From an uncultured Lachnospiraceae bacterium (GTDB lineage: Bacteria > Bacillota > Clostridia > Lachnospirales > Lachnospiraceae): 14,843 bases of DNA. The DNA lies in NCBI GenBank assembly GCA_910579275.1, contig CAJTTO010000067.1:1-14843 (forward strand). The letters run 5' to 3'. Shown piece by piece: positions 5,407 through 12,643 of this stretch. The first letter of the stretch is position 1, and each line of letters starts with the position of its first letter. The position numbers and the translations under genes are program-made. Below the pieces are notes generated by a model that worked only from the letters and a program-made list of their open reading frames with translations, ran no database searches and was not told the DNA's origin.

Positions 5407-6000
5407 ATGGCAGTGAATAGAGTTCCTGTACTTAAAAGATGCAGATCTCTTGATTTGGATCCTGTATTCTTAGGATATGATAAGAAGTCTAAAAGAAAGT
5501 CTCCGAGAGCAGGCAAGAAGATGAGTGAGTATGGTCTGCAGCTCAGAGAGAAGCAGAAAGCAAAATTCATTTACGGTGTGCTTGAGAAACCTTTCCGCAA
5601 CTACTACGAGAAAGCAGACAGGATGAAAGGCATGACAGGTGAGAACCTGATGGTTCTTCTTGAGAGAAGACTGGACAATGTCATTTTCAGAATGGGATTT
5701 GCAAGAACGAGAAAAGAGGCAAGGCAGATCGTTGGTCATAAGCACGTACTTGTAAATGGAAAAAGTGTTAATGTACCATCATATTTAATCAGCGTTGGTG
5801 ATGTCATTGAAATCAAAGAGAAGTCCAAGGGACTGCAGAGATACAAGGATGTCGCAGAGGTAACAAACGGCCGACTCGTTCCGGAATGGATGGATGTTGA
5901 TCAGGAGAACTTCAAAGGTACAATCAAAGAGATTCCTTCAAGAGAAGTAATTGATGTTCCTGTAGATGAGATGCTTATTGTCGAGTTATATTCTAAATAA
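5407..6000 (+). CDS. rpsD: 30S ribosomal protein S4 (zinc-free form)
   Basis: S4 is a primary 16S rRNA-binding protein that nucleates assembly of the 30S body and helps form the mRNA entry site. The ATG at 5407 with TAGGAGGA upstream gives 197 residues beginning MAVNRVPVLKRCRSLDLDP; an upstream in-frame ATG at 5380 would add nine unlikely residues. The N-terminal region has a single Cys (CRSLDLDP) and lacks the four-cysteine zinc site of C+ S4, so this is a C- version. The S4 RNA-binding domain follows (RRLDNVIFRMGFARTRKEAR, then VGHKHVLVNGKSVN). The structured leader upstream suggests autoregulation. Confidence 0.97.
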   Translation: MAVNRVPVLKRCRSLDLDPVFLGYDKKSKRKSPRAGKKMSEYGLQLREKQKAKFIYGVLEKPFRNYYEKADRMKGMTGENLMVLLERRLDNVIFRMGFARTRKEARQIVGHKHVLVNGKSVNVPSYLISVGDVIEIKEKSKGLQRYKDVAEVTNGRLVPEWMDVDQENFKGTIKEIPSREVIDVPVDEMLIVELYSK

Positions 6001-6116
6001 TAATATAATAAGGATTTGTAAGCAGAAAAATAAGAATTTGACAGTAGGAAGTGCGCGTGTGTGTACTTTCTATTGTTGCACTTATTAACACATTCATTAA
6101 AAGGAGGGTATTTACA
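6001..6116 (+). promoter_or_regulatory. rpsD-rpoA spacer with -35-like box and competing hairpins
   Basis: TTGACA (6038-6043) is followed after 18 bp by only a weak TGTACT (6062-6067), so promoter activity is doubtful. Two mutually exclusive hairpins overlap here: AGGAAGT (6046-6052) with ACTTTCT (6065-6071), or AAGTGC (6049-6054) with GCACTT (6078-6083). The rpoA SD, AAGGAGGG (6101-6108), lies outside both. There is no terminator. Confidence 0.3.
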
Positions 6117-7082
6117 GTGTTGGCATTTGATTTTGATAGTCCAAATATTGAAGTGGCAGAAATCTCTGAAGACAAAAGGTACGGTAAATTTATAGTAGAG
6201 CCTTTGGAGAGAGGTTATGGAATTACACTGGGTAATTCTCTTAGAAGAATTATGCTTGCTTCCCTACCTGGTGCAGCTGTAAGTCAGGTTAAAATAGACG
6301 GTGTCCTTCATGAATTTAGTTCGATTCCGGGAGTAAAGGAAGATGTGACTGAAATCATCATGAACCTGAAAAGTCTGGCGATTAAGAATAGCTGCGAAAC
6401 TGATGAAGTGAAAAAGGCAATCATAGACTTTGAGGGTGAGGGTGTCGTAAGGGCATCTGATATTCAGGTTGATCAGGATATTGAAATTATGAATCCGGAT
6501 CAGGTTATCGCTACATTAAACGGTGGAAAAGACAGCAAGCTTTATATGGAAATAATTATTACTAAGGGCAGAGGCTATATCAGTGCGGATAAGAATAAAA
6601 GCGAAGATTTGCCGATCGGTGTCATAGCAGTGGATTCCATCTATACTCCTGTGGAAAGAGTAAATGTCACGGTAGAGAATACCCGTGTAGGTCAGATTAC
6701 AGACTATGATAAATTGTCACTGGATGTTTACACAGACGCTACGCTGGCGCCGGATGAAGCAGTCAGCCTTGCAGCAAAAGTGTTGAGCGAACATCTGAAG
6801 CTTTTCATCAATCTTTCTGAGAATGCGAAGAATGCGGAAGTTATGATTGAGAAAGAAGACGATGAGAAGGAGAAAGTGCTTGAGATGAGCATTGACGAAC
6901 TTGAATTGTCAGTTCGTTCTTACAACTGCTTAAAGAGAGCAGGAATCAATACCGTCGAAGAATTGACGAACAGAACATCAGAAGACATGATGAAGGTTCG
7001 GAATTTAGGACGCAAGTCTCTGGACGAGGTATTGGCAAAGTTAAAGGAATTAGGCTTGCAGCTCAATCCGATAGAAGATTAA
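6117..7082 (+). CDS. rpoA: DNA-directed RNA polymerase alpha subunit
   Basis: Alpha dimerises to scaffold beta and beta' assembly, and its C-terminal domain binds UP elements and activators. I place the start at GTG 6117, 9 nt after AGGAGG (6102-6107), giving 321 residues beginning MLAFDFDSPNIEVAEI. An in-frame ATG at 6051 has no SD and would add 22 non-family residues. The N-terminal domain shows ERGYGITLGNSLRRIMLASLPG and VLHEFSSIPGVKEDV. After an acidic linker (EKEDDEKEKV) the alpha-CTD (about 257-321) has SVRSYNCLKRAGI, with the DNA-contacting Arg at about 267, and the LGRKSLDEV HhH motif. Identification is firm. Confidence 0.97.
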   Translation: MLAFDFDSPNIEVAEISEDKRYGKFIVEPLERGYGITLGNSLRRIMLASLPGAAVSQVKIDGVLHEFSSIPGVKEDVTEIIMNLKSLAIKNSCETDEVKKAIIDFEGEGVVRASDIQVDQDIEIMNPDQVIATLNGGKDSKLYMEIIITKGRGYISADKNKSEDLPIGVIAVDSIYTPVERVNVTVENTRVGQITDYDKLSLDVYTDATLAPDEAVSLAAKVLSEHLKLFINLSENAKNAEVMIEKEDDEKEKVLEMSIDELELSVRSYNCLKRAGINTVEELTNRTSEDMMKVRNLGRKSLDEVLAKLKELGLQLNPIED

Positions 7083-7303
7083 TCCTGTCATGGATTGCTA
7101 TTGTGTCAGAGCGATAAGTTTAATAAATCACAGATATGGTAATTCCAAAGCGTTCATGTCTGTGCTCAAAGATGGAAAATATTAATTAACATTTGATAAG
7201 TAAGTCCAAAGGGCGTTGTCATTTGTTCCACCAATGAGGGTAGCCTACATATTAATCTGTATATATGGTAGGTGATGCGTCCTCACAATGAAAGGAGCCG
7301 GTT
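7083..7303 (+). promoter_or_regulatory. Structured leader upstream of rplQ
   Basis: This 221-nt gap contains a 10-bp stem with one G·U (CACAGATATG 7129-7138 with CATGTCTGTG 7155-7164). It also holds a two-tier helix: TGAGG (7235-7239) with CCTCA (7281-7285), enclosing CCTAC (7244-7248) with GTAGG (7268-7272) and ATAT with ATAT (7249-7252, 7263-7266). The second structure ends 6 nt before the rplQ SD (AAGGAG, 7292-7296), so it could affect ribosome access. No promoter was recognised. A 30-codon ATG frame from 7090 has no SD. Confidence 0.4.
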
Positions 7304-7846
7304 ATGGCAGGATATAGAAAACTCGGAAGAACATCAAGTCAGAGAAAGGCATTGCTGAGAGGTCAGGTTACGTCATTGATTGCAAGCAAGAATGGCAGAA
7401 TCATTACGACAGAAGCAAGGGCTAAAGAAGTTCAGAAAATCGTAGAGGGACTTATTGCATTGGCTGTAAAAGAAAAAGATAACTTTGAGATGGTTAAGGT
7501 TACAGCTAAGGTTGCCAGAAAAGATAAGGATGGCAAGAGAGTAAAAGAGGAGAAGGACGGCAAGAGAGTTACTGTCTATGATGAAGTGGAGAAGGAGATC
7601 AAAAAAGATATGCCGTCGAGACTTCATGCGAGAAGACAGATTCTTAAAGTGTTATACACAGTTACAGAAGTTCCGGAAAAGAATGCCGGTAAAAAGAGAA
7701 ATACAAAGGAAATTGACCTTGTTGCAAAATTATTTGACGAAATTGCACCGAAATATGTTGGACGCAATGGCGGTTATACAAGAATCGTCAAAATCGGACA
7801 GCGTAAAGGCGATGGTGCTATGCAGGTAGTGCTTGAGCTGGTTTAA
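7304..7846 (+). CDS. rplQ: 50S ribosomal protein L17 with long internal insertion
   Basis: L17 is a 50S protein on the solvent side near the nascent-chain exit. The N-terminal part (YRKLGRTSSQRKALLRG, TTEARAKEVQKIVEGLI) and the C-terminal part (LFDEIAPKYVGRNGGYTRIVKIGQRKGDGAMQVVLELV) are canonical. At 180 residues it is about 60 longer than the usual 115-125. The extra sequence lies at about 57-105, just before the SRLHARRQ motif, and is highly charged with two DGKRV copies. A second short insertion is at about 119-137 (TEVPEKNAGKKRNTKE). The reading frame is open throughout, so this is a lineage-specific extension, not an error. I recall similar long L17 in Lachnospiraceae. The SD is AAGGAG, 7 nt upstream. 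Confidence 0.96.
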   Translation: MAGYRKLGRTSSQRKALLRGQVTSLIASKNGRIITTEARAKEVQKIVEGLIALAVKEKDNFEMVKVTAKVARKDKDGKRVKEEKDGKRVTVYDEVEKEIKKDMPSRLHARRQILKVLYTVTEVPEKNAGKKRNTKEIDLVAKLFDEIAPKYVGRNGGYTRIVKIGQRKGDGAMQVVLELV

Positions 7847-7850
7847 TATT

Positions 7851-7903
7851 AAAAACGCATTGTACACGTCCTGGATGCGCTCCCAAAATCTGGGAGCGTT
7901 TTT
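7851..7903 (+). terminator. Rho-independent terminator / L17 downstream element candidate
   Basis: CGCTCCCA (7878-7885) pairs perfectly with TGGGAGCG (7891-7898) around AAATC, followed by TTTTT (7899-7903). This is a clear intrinsic terminator for the alpha operon. Two alternative pairings overlap it: AAAAACGC (7851-7858) is exactly complementary to GCGTTTTT (7896-7903), and CGCAT (7856-7860) pairs with ATGCG (7875-7879). The RNA could therefore form a three-way junction or a plain terminator. A conserved RNA called the L17 downstream element is described just after rplQ in Firmicutes; whether this matches that family needs a covariance-model search. Confidence 0.8.
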
Positions 7904-8038
7904 GGCGTAAATTGGCAATTGTTCAGAAGGATAGGAATAAAGAGCCTATGTTTCTGAATGGCTGTCAGAACGAAAGGGCTGAAACGGATAGTCTGCACGG
8001 AAACTGTTATCGGTTTATTGAGAGGAATTTTTTGTAAG

Positions 8039-8776
8039 ATGGATAAATACGAAAACATGACAAGAAAGGAAGCATGTTATTTTCTGGGGATTAAGGAGAA
8101 TGCTTCCGAGGAACAGATTAAGAGGGCATATCGATATAAGGTCAAACTGTACCATCCTGACGCCAATCCCGACTCGGATACAAGGGAATATTATATCAGG
8201 ATACAAAAGGCATATGAATATCTGATAAATAATCCGTATATACCAAACACAGCCGCAGCATCGAATATAAATGTTGCGGCAGGCAGACCGATGAATATGG
8301 GGACGGATGTAAAAAGGAACATGTATATGGGGAATCCGTTTGGGAATGTCATGAACAATCCCATGTATAATATGAATTTCCAGCAGCACAGTAATGCGGC
8401 GGCAAGACCGGCAAAAGTATATTCCAGCACAGCGGCAACGAGAGCCAGCTACCAGAAGCAGAAGGATAAAGAAAAGGAAGTAGTAAAAATCCAGAAATGG
8501 GATGCGGAATATAAAAACAATAAAAAATACCAACAGCAGACACAGTTATATGGGAAAGAGTATGCAGACAGGGCAACAGGTGCGGATAAGAGCGAGGAAG
8601 AGCGCATTCTGGAGAAGATTCGTGCAATATGGCTTGCAGAGACAATAAAAAGACAGATTGCACTGGACAAGGAACATAAAGAGACCCTGCAGAGAAGAAA
8701 GCTATATCAGGCATTTATGCAGCAGGAGATTCAGGATGAGGATGCAGGGAAAAGAACGAAACCTACAAAGGATTAA
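8039..8776 (+). CDS. J-domain (DnaJ-like) protein with C-terminal helical region
   Basis: The N-terminus is a J domain (about 8-65): ACYFLGIKENASEEQIKRAYR, then the HPD signature at 39-41 (KLYHPDANPDSD) and YYIRIQKAYEYL. HPD is the residue triad that stimulates DnaK ATPase. An Asn/Met-rich linker (about 75-118: NMYMGNPFGNVMNNPMYNMNF) and a long charged helical or coiled-coil C-terminus (about 135-235) follow. There is no zinc-finger or client-binding β-domain, so it is not DnaJ itself. I start at ATG 8039 (245 aa), which has AGAGGAA about 11 nt upstream; an earlier in-frame ATG at 7958 would add 27 residues. It sits between the rplQ terminator and ecfA1. Its client is unknown. Confidence 0.85.
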   Translation: MDKYENMTRKEACYFLGIKENASEEQIKRAYRYKVKLYHPDANPDSDTREYYIRIQKAYEYLINNPYIPNTAAASNINVAAGRPMNMGTDVKRNMYMGNPFGNVMNNPMYNMNFQQHSNAAARPAKVYSSTAATRASYQKQKDKEKEVVKIQKWDAEYKNNKKYQQQTQLYGKEYADRATGADKSEEERILEKIRAIWLAETIKRQIALDKEHKETLQRRKLYQAFMQQEIQDEDAGKRTKPTKD

Positions 8777-8915
8777 TACGTGCTGCTAAATACCTCAGGA
8801 ATTTAAGATTGTGTAGTGTCTTCCAAGGCATTAAAGGGGCATTCATTTGAAAAATACTTCTGGAATAGGAAACATTGCACATTCCTGCTTGTGCAAGGGC
8901 GGCGTGGAGGATAAA
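8777..8915 (+). promoter_or_regulatory. Spacer with hairpin before ecfA1
   Basis: TTGCACA (8875-8881) pairs perfectly with TGTGCAA (8890-8896) around an 8-nt loop, ending 9 nt before the ecfA1 SD (GGAGG 8906-8910). No terminator separates the J-domain gene from ecfA1 and no convincing promoter is visible, so read-through is likely. An in-frame TTG at 8847 preceded by AAGGGG could start a longer EcfA1, but this seems less likely. Confidence 0.35.
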
Positions 8916-9782
8916 ATGGGAATCGTTAAAATTAAGGATTTAATTTATGAGTATATAAGGCGTGATGAGGAAGGCAATGTAGAGGGAATAACCACCGCTG
9001 TTGATGATGTGAGTCTGGATATTGAACAGGGGAGCTTTGTAGCGATACTAGGGCATAATGGTTCGGGAAAGTCTACACTTGCAAAGCATTTGAATGCAAT
9101 CTTATATCCGACAGAGGGAACGGTCTGGGTTGACGGAAAGGACACACAGAAAGAGGAATATGTGTGGGATATACGCCAGACGGCGGGGATGGTGTTTCAA
9201 AATCCTGACAACCAGATTATTGGTCAGGTTGTTGAGGAGGATGTAGGATTCGGACCGGAAAATATGGGTGTGCCGACAAAGGAGATTTGGGAGCGCGTGG
9301 AGGAAAGTCTCAAGGCGGTCGGTATGTACCAGTTTCGGAAGTTTTCACCAAACAAACTCTCGGGAGGCCAGAAACAAAGAGTTTCCATAGCCGGAGTGAT
9401 TGCCATGCATCCCAAATGTATTATACTTGACGAGCCGACGGCGATGCTGGATCCAAAAGGCCGTAAGGAAGTGATACGTGCAGTGCGTGCACTAAATGAC
9501 GTTGAGCGTATTACGGTCATACTTATCACGCACTATATGGAGGAGGTCATATATGCAGACAAGGTCTATGTAATGGACAAAGGAAAGATAACACTGCAAG
9601 GAACGCCAAAAGAAGTTTTTTCGGAGGTGGATCGGCTCAAGGAGTTAAGGCTTGACGTGCCGCAGGTGACTTTGTTGGCGCATGAACTGCGCAAAGACGG
9701 CTTTCCTATCCCCAAAGGAATTCTTACAAATAAAGAATTTATAGAAGCGTTGGATCAATGTGTAAAAAGGAACGGTTCATAA
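8916..9782 (+). CDS. ecfA1: ECF transporter ATPase EcfA1
   Basis: This is one of two ABC ATPases in the group II energy-coupling factor module, which drives uptake of vitamins and metal ions through interchangeable S components. The start at 8916 (GGAGG 5 nt upstream) gives 288 residues. It has Walker A GHNGSGKST (46-54), the Q-loop VFQNPDNQ (about 93-100), the signature LSGGQKQRV (148-156), Walker B IILDEP (169-174) and the switch His in LITHYMEE (about 206). The family C-terminal extension follows (LRLDVPQVTLLAHEL). The gene precedes ecfA2 by 63 nt in the conserved rplQ-ecfA1-ecfA2-ecfT-truA order. Confidence 0.95.
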   Translation: MGIVKIKDLIYEYIRRDEEGNVEGITTAVDDVSLDIEQGSFVAILGHNGSGKSTLAKHLNAILYPTEGTVWVDGKDTQKEEYVWDIRQTAGMVFQNPDNQIIGQVVEEDVGFGPENMGVPTKEIWERVEESLKAVGMYQFRKFSPNKLSGGQKQRVSIAGVIAMHPKCIILDEPTAMLDPKGRKEVIRAVRALNDVERITVILITHYMEEVIYADKVYVMDKGKITLQGTPKEVFSEVDRLKELRLDVPQVTLLAHELRKDGFPIPKGILTNKEFIEALDQCVKRNGS

Positions 9783-9845
9783 GGAAAAATTCTGTGAACT
9801 TATTTTAGGAACTGTTTTTGCGTTAAATTGACAGGGAGAACAAGG

Positions 9846-10718
9846 ATGCCTATTATTTTAGATAAGGTAAGTCATATATATGGAGAGGGAACCGCCATGG
9901 CGGTTAAGGCGCTGGATGATATCAGCATTGTGATACCGGATGGGCAGTTTATCGGGTTAATCGGGCATACAGGCTCTGGAAAGTCAACACTGGTCCAGCA
10001 TCTGAATGGTCTGATGAAAGCGACATCAGGGAATATTTATTTCAACGGTGAGGATATAGATGACGAGGGCTTTGACAAAAAAGCGCTGCGCAGCAAGGTA
10101 GGGCTTGTGTTTCAATATCCGGAACATCAACTCTTTGAGACAGATGTGTTTGCGGACGTCTGTTTTGGACCGAAGAATCTCGGACTGACAAAAAAAGAGG
10201 TTGAGTTGAGGGCATATGAGGCATTAAAGCATGTGGGGCTGGAGGATGAATATTTTTACCAGTCTCCGTTTGACCTGTCAGGAGGACAGAAAAGACGTGT
10301 TGCCATAGCTGGTGTCCTTGCCATGAAGCCGGATGTGCTGGTGCTTGACGAACCCACGGCGGGGCTTGACCCAAAGGGACGTGACGAGATCCTTGAACAG
10401 ATATCAAGGCTGAAAAAGGAGACTGGAATTACCGTAATCCTTGTCTCACACAGTATGGATGACGTGGCTAAGTACGTGGACAGGATTATTGTCATGAACC
10501 AAGGACGCGTCATGTATGATGACGAGCCAAGGGAAGTGTTTCGACATTACCATGCACTTGAGGAGGTAGGACTGTCAGCACCACAGATAACCTATATAAT
10601 GAAGGATTTACAGGAAAATGGTTATGATGTCGGAGATGACATCATGACAATAGAGGAAGCACGAAATGCGATTAAAGACTGTCTTGGAAAACTCGTTCCA
10701 CGGTACAGGGAAAGATAG
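9846..10718 (+). CDS. ecfA2: ECF transporter ATPase EcfA2
   Basis: This is the second ABC ATPase of the ECF module; it forms a heterodimer with EcfA1. The start at ATG 9846 has AGGGAG at 9833-9838, giving 290 residues beginning MPIILDKVSHIYGEGTAMAV. An in-frame TTG at 9828 lacks an SD and is rejected. Motifs: Walker A GHTGSGKST (40-48), Q-loop VFQYPEHQLF (88-97), signature LSGGQKRRV (144-152), Walker B VLVLDEP (164-170), switch His in VSHSMDD, and the C-terminal LSAPQITYIMKDL helix. The EHQLF-type Q-loop and the tyrosine in IYGEGT are typical of EcfA2. ecfT starts 10 nt after the stop. Confidence 0.95.
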   Translation: MPIILDKVSHIYGEGTAMAVKALDDISIVIPDGQFIGLIGHTGSGKSTLVQHLNGLMKATSGNIYFNGEDIDDEGFDKKALRSKVGLVFQYPEHQLFETDVFADVCFGPKNLGLTKKEVELRAYEALKHVGLEDEYFYQSPFDLSGGQKRRVAIAGVLAMKPDVLVLDEPTAGLDPKGRDEILEQISRLKKETGITVILVSHSMDDVAKYVDRIIVMNQGRVMYDDEPREVFRHYHALEEVGLSAPQITYIMKDLQENGYDVGDDIMTIEEARNAIKDCLGKLVPRYRER

Positions 10719-10728
10719 GTGACGGAGT

Positions 10729-11538
10729 ATGCTTAGAGATATCACATTAGGACAATATTATCAGGCTGATTCCGTTATACACAGACTTGACCCAAGGGTG
10801 AAACTCGGAACAACGATTCTCTTTATTATTTCGCTATTTGTTCTTGATGACTTTTGGGGATATGCGGTAGCTGCACTTTTTCTTGTGCTTGTGGTGAAGT
10901 TGTCCAAAGTACCGTTCCGCTTTATGGTCAAAGGGATGAAATCCATTGTATTTCTGCTGTCGATAACGGTTTTGTTCAACTTGTTTCTGACACCCGGAGA
11001 GCCGGTTGTCAACATATGGAAACTGTCCATTACGAAAGAGGGCGTGCGTCTGGCTGTGCTGTTGGCAGTCCGGCTGGGGTTCCTGATTATGGGGTCATCG
11101 GTGATGACACTGACAACAACGCCGAACCAGCTAACAGACGGTCTGGAGAAAATGTTAAAGCCATTGCGTAAAGTCAAAGTTCCGGTACATGAAATTGCGA
11201 TGATGATGTCGATAGCGCTTCGGTTTATACCGATTTTAATGGAAGAAACAGATAAAATCATGAAAGCGCAGCTGGCGCGGTGCGCGGATTTTGAGAGTGG
11301 AAATCTGATAAAAAAGGCGAAAAGCCTTGTTCCGCTGTTGGTACCGCTTTTTATATCCGCATTCCGGCGTGCGAACGACCTTGCGATGGCAATGGAGGCT
11401 CGATGCTACAGGGGGGGCGAACATCGCACAAAAATGAAACCGCTTCACTATGAAAAGAGGGATTACATCGCCTATATAATTGTCGTGTGCTATCTTGTGG
11501 TGGGTTTTGCAGCAGGGCGGTTGATTCGGGGACTTTGA
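10729..11538 (+). CDS. ecfT: ECF transporter transmembrane subunit EcfT
   Basis: EcfT is the membrane scaffold that couples EcfA1/EcfA2 ATP hydrolysis to movement of the S component. The 269-residue product has the family N-terminus LGQYYQADSVIHRLDPRVKL, four to five hydrophobic helices (about 26-57, 71-88, 107-128, 199-211, 246-263) and the two cytoplasmic coupling motifs: AQLARCADFESG (181-192) and AMEARCYRGG (221-230). The first motif is A-R-C where many homologues have A-R-G; the second is standard. It is tightly linked to ecfA2 (10 nt) and truA (19 nt). No S component is encoded here, consistent with a shared group II module. Confidence 0.95.
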   Translation: MLRDITLGQYYQADSVIHRLDPRVKLGTTILFIISLFVLDDFWGYAVAALFLVLVVKLSKVPFRFMVKGMKSIVFLLSITVLFNLFLTPGEPVVNIWKLSITKEGVRLAVLLAVRLGFLIMGSSVMTLTTTPNQLTDGLEKMLKPLRKVKVPVHEIAMMMSIALRFIPILMEETDKIMKAQLARCADFESGNLIKKAKSLVPLLVPLFISAFRRANDLAMAMEARCYRGGEHRTKMKPLHYEKRDYIAYIIVVCYLVVGFAAGRLIRGL

Positions 11539-11557
11539 TTTGGGGGATGACTGTATC

Positions 11558-12325
11558 ATGAAAAGAGTAATGCTTACTGTCGCTTATGATGGCACAAACT
11601 ATCACGGGTGGCAGCTTCAGCCGAATGTCATAACAATTGAATCCGTCCTCAATGAAAATTTGAGTGCATTGTTAAAGGATGACATTCGGGTGATTGGTGC
11701 ATCAAGGACGGATACAGGCGTGCATGCGCTTGGAAACATAGCGGTGTTTGATACGCATGCGAGAATGCCGGCAGAGAAGTTTTCCTATGCATTGAACCAG
11801 AGGCTTCCGGAAGACATACGCATCCAGTCATCCAAGGAGGTACCGCTGAATTTCCATCCCCGTAAGCAGGACAGCAGGAAAACATACGAATACAAGATAC
11901 AAAACAGTGATTTTCCTATGCCCGTCCTCAGGCTTTATGCACACTTTACATATGTACCGCTCGACATAGGACTGATGCGCAGGGCGGCAGCGTATTTAAA
12001 GGGGACGCATGATTTTAAAAGTTTTTGCAGCATCCACTCCGCAGCGGAAACAACTGTGAGGACGATATTTGATGCGGATGTGGAAAAAGTGGGGGACATG
12101 ATAACCATACGGGTGACCGGATCGGGATTTTTGTACAATATGGTGCGTATCATCGCAGGGACATTGATGGAGGTCGGCAGGGGAAATCTGCTGCCTGAGG
12201 ACATCACGGGCATATTAGAAGCTTGTGACCGCGCAAAAGCGGGACCGACAGCGCCTGCGTGCGGATTGACATTGGCTAAATATGAGTTTACAAACTTGTC
12301 GCTGCTTCGTCTGGAGGATGCTTGA
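11558..12325 (+). CDS. truA: tRNA pseudouridine synthase A (positions 38-40)
   Basis: TruA isomerises U38, U39 and U40 in the anticodon arm of many tRNAs. The start at ATG 11558 (GGGGGATGA shortly upstream) gives 255 residues beginning MKRVMLTVAYDGTNYHGWQLQ. The catalytic aspartate is Asp52 in GASRTDTGVHALGN; YALNQRLPEDIRI, RKTYEYKI, FKSFCS and the C-terminal SGFLYNMVRIIAGTL (about 190-204) are further family motifs. A TTG in frame at 11540 is a less likely start. The gene ends the ECF block; about 490 bp of non-coding DNA follows before rplM. Confidence 0.96.
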   Translation: MKRVMLTVAYDGTNYHGWQLQPNVITIESVLNENLSALLKDDIRVIGASRTDTGVHALGNIAVFDTHARMPAEKFSYALNQRLPEDIRIQSSKEVPLNFHPRKQDSRKTYEYKIQNSDFPMPVLRLYAHFTYVPLDIGLMRRAAAYLKGTHDFKSFCSIHSAAETTVRTIFDADVEKVGDMITIRVTGSGFLYNMVRIIAGTLMEVGRGNLLPEDITGILEACDRAKAGPTAPACGLTLAKYEFTNLSLLRLEDA

Positions 12326-12600
12326 AAAATGCTTTCTGCCAGATGTGTGCCACAATTTGTGGGAGATTTTGCCGGGTGGAGGAGACAGAAGCGTAAAGGG
12401 CAATGTCTCACGCCGACTGAATTTGACACAAATACAGAAAGCGCACGGATTTTGTACTTTATGAAAAGTCCGTGAAACAGCGTAATGACTGACAAACGCA
12501 AGCCATAGTATAAGGCACCGCAAAGTGGTTTTGGATGGCTTAATGCTTGTAATTAGGAAATGAAAGGCTGAACGGATATATTTCAGTCTAAATTTGGCAA
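12326..12600 (+). other. Non-coding stretch after truA
   Basis: No credible ORF is seen. Two stem-loops are present: CACGGATTTT (12444-12453) with AAAAGTCCGTG (12464-12474, one G bulged), and AAGCCAT (12500-12506) with ATGGCTT (12535-12541). Neither is followed by a T-tract, so neither is a standard terminator, although one of them may end or stabilise the truA transcript. The remaining sequence shows nothing I can identify. Confidence 0.4.
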
Positions 12601-12608
12601 TTTGGGTA

Positions 12609-12637
12609 TTGACACACTCGGAACCGTATAATATAAT
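12609..12637 (+). promoter_or_regulatory. Consensus sigma-A promoter for rplM-rpsI
   Basis: A perfect TTGACA (12609-12614) and a perfect TATAAT (12632-12637) are separated by exactly 17 bp. A second TATAAT overlaps at 12627-12632 but has only 12-bp spacing. Transcription should start at about 12644, giving a leader of about 175 nt before rplM. This is the best promoter in the window and makes rplM-rpsI an independent unit. Confidence 0.88.
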
Positions 12638-12643
12638 AATTCA

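Noticed and set aside
7090..7185. 30-codon ATG frame in the rpoA-rplQ spacer
   Set aside because: No ribosome binding site precedes it and its composition gives no coding signal; it overlaps a stem-loop.
7911..7936. TTGGCA as a -35 for the J-domain gene
   Set aside because: No acceptable -10 lies 16-18 bp downstream.
12282..12464. 60-codon frame overlapping the end of truA
   Set aside because: It overlaps truA in another frame, lacks an SD and has no recognisable content.
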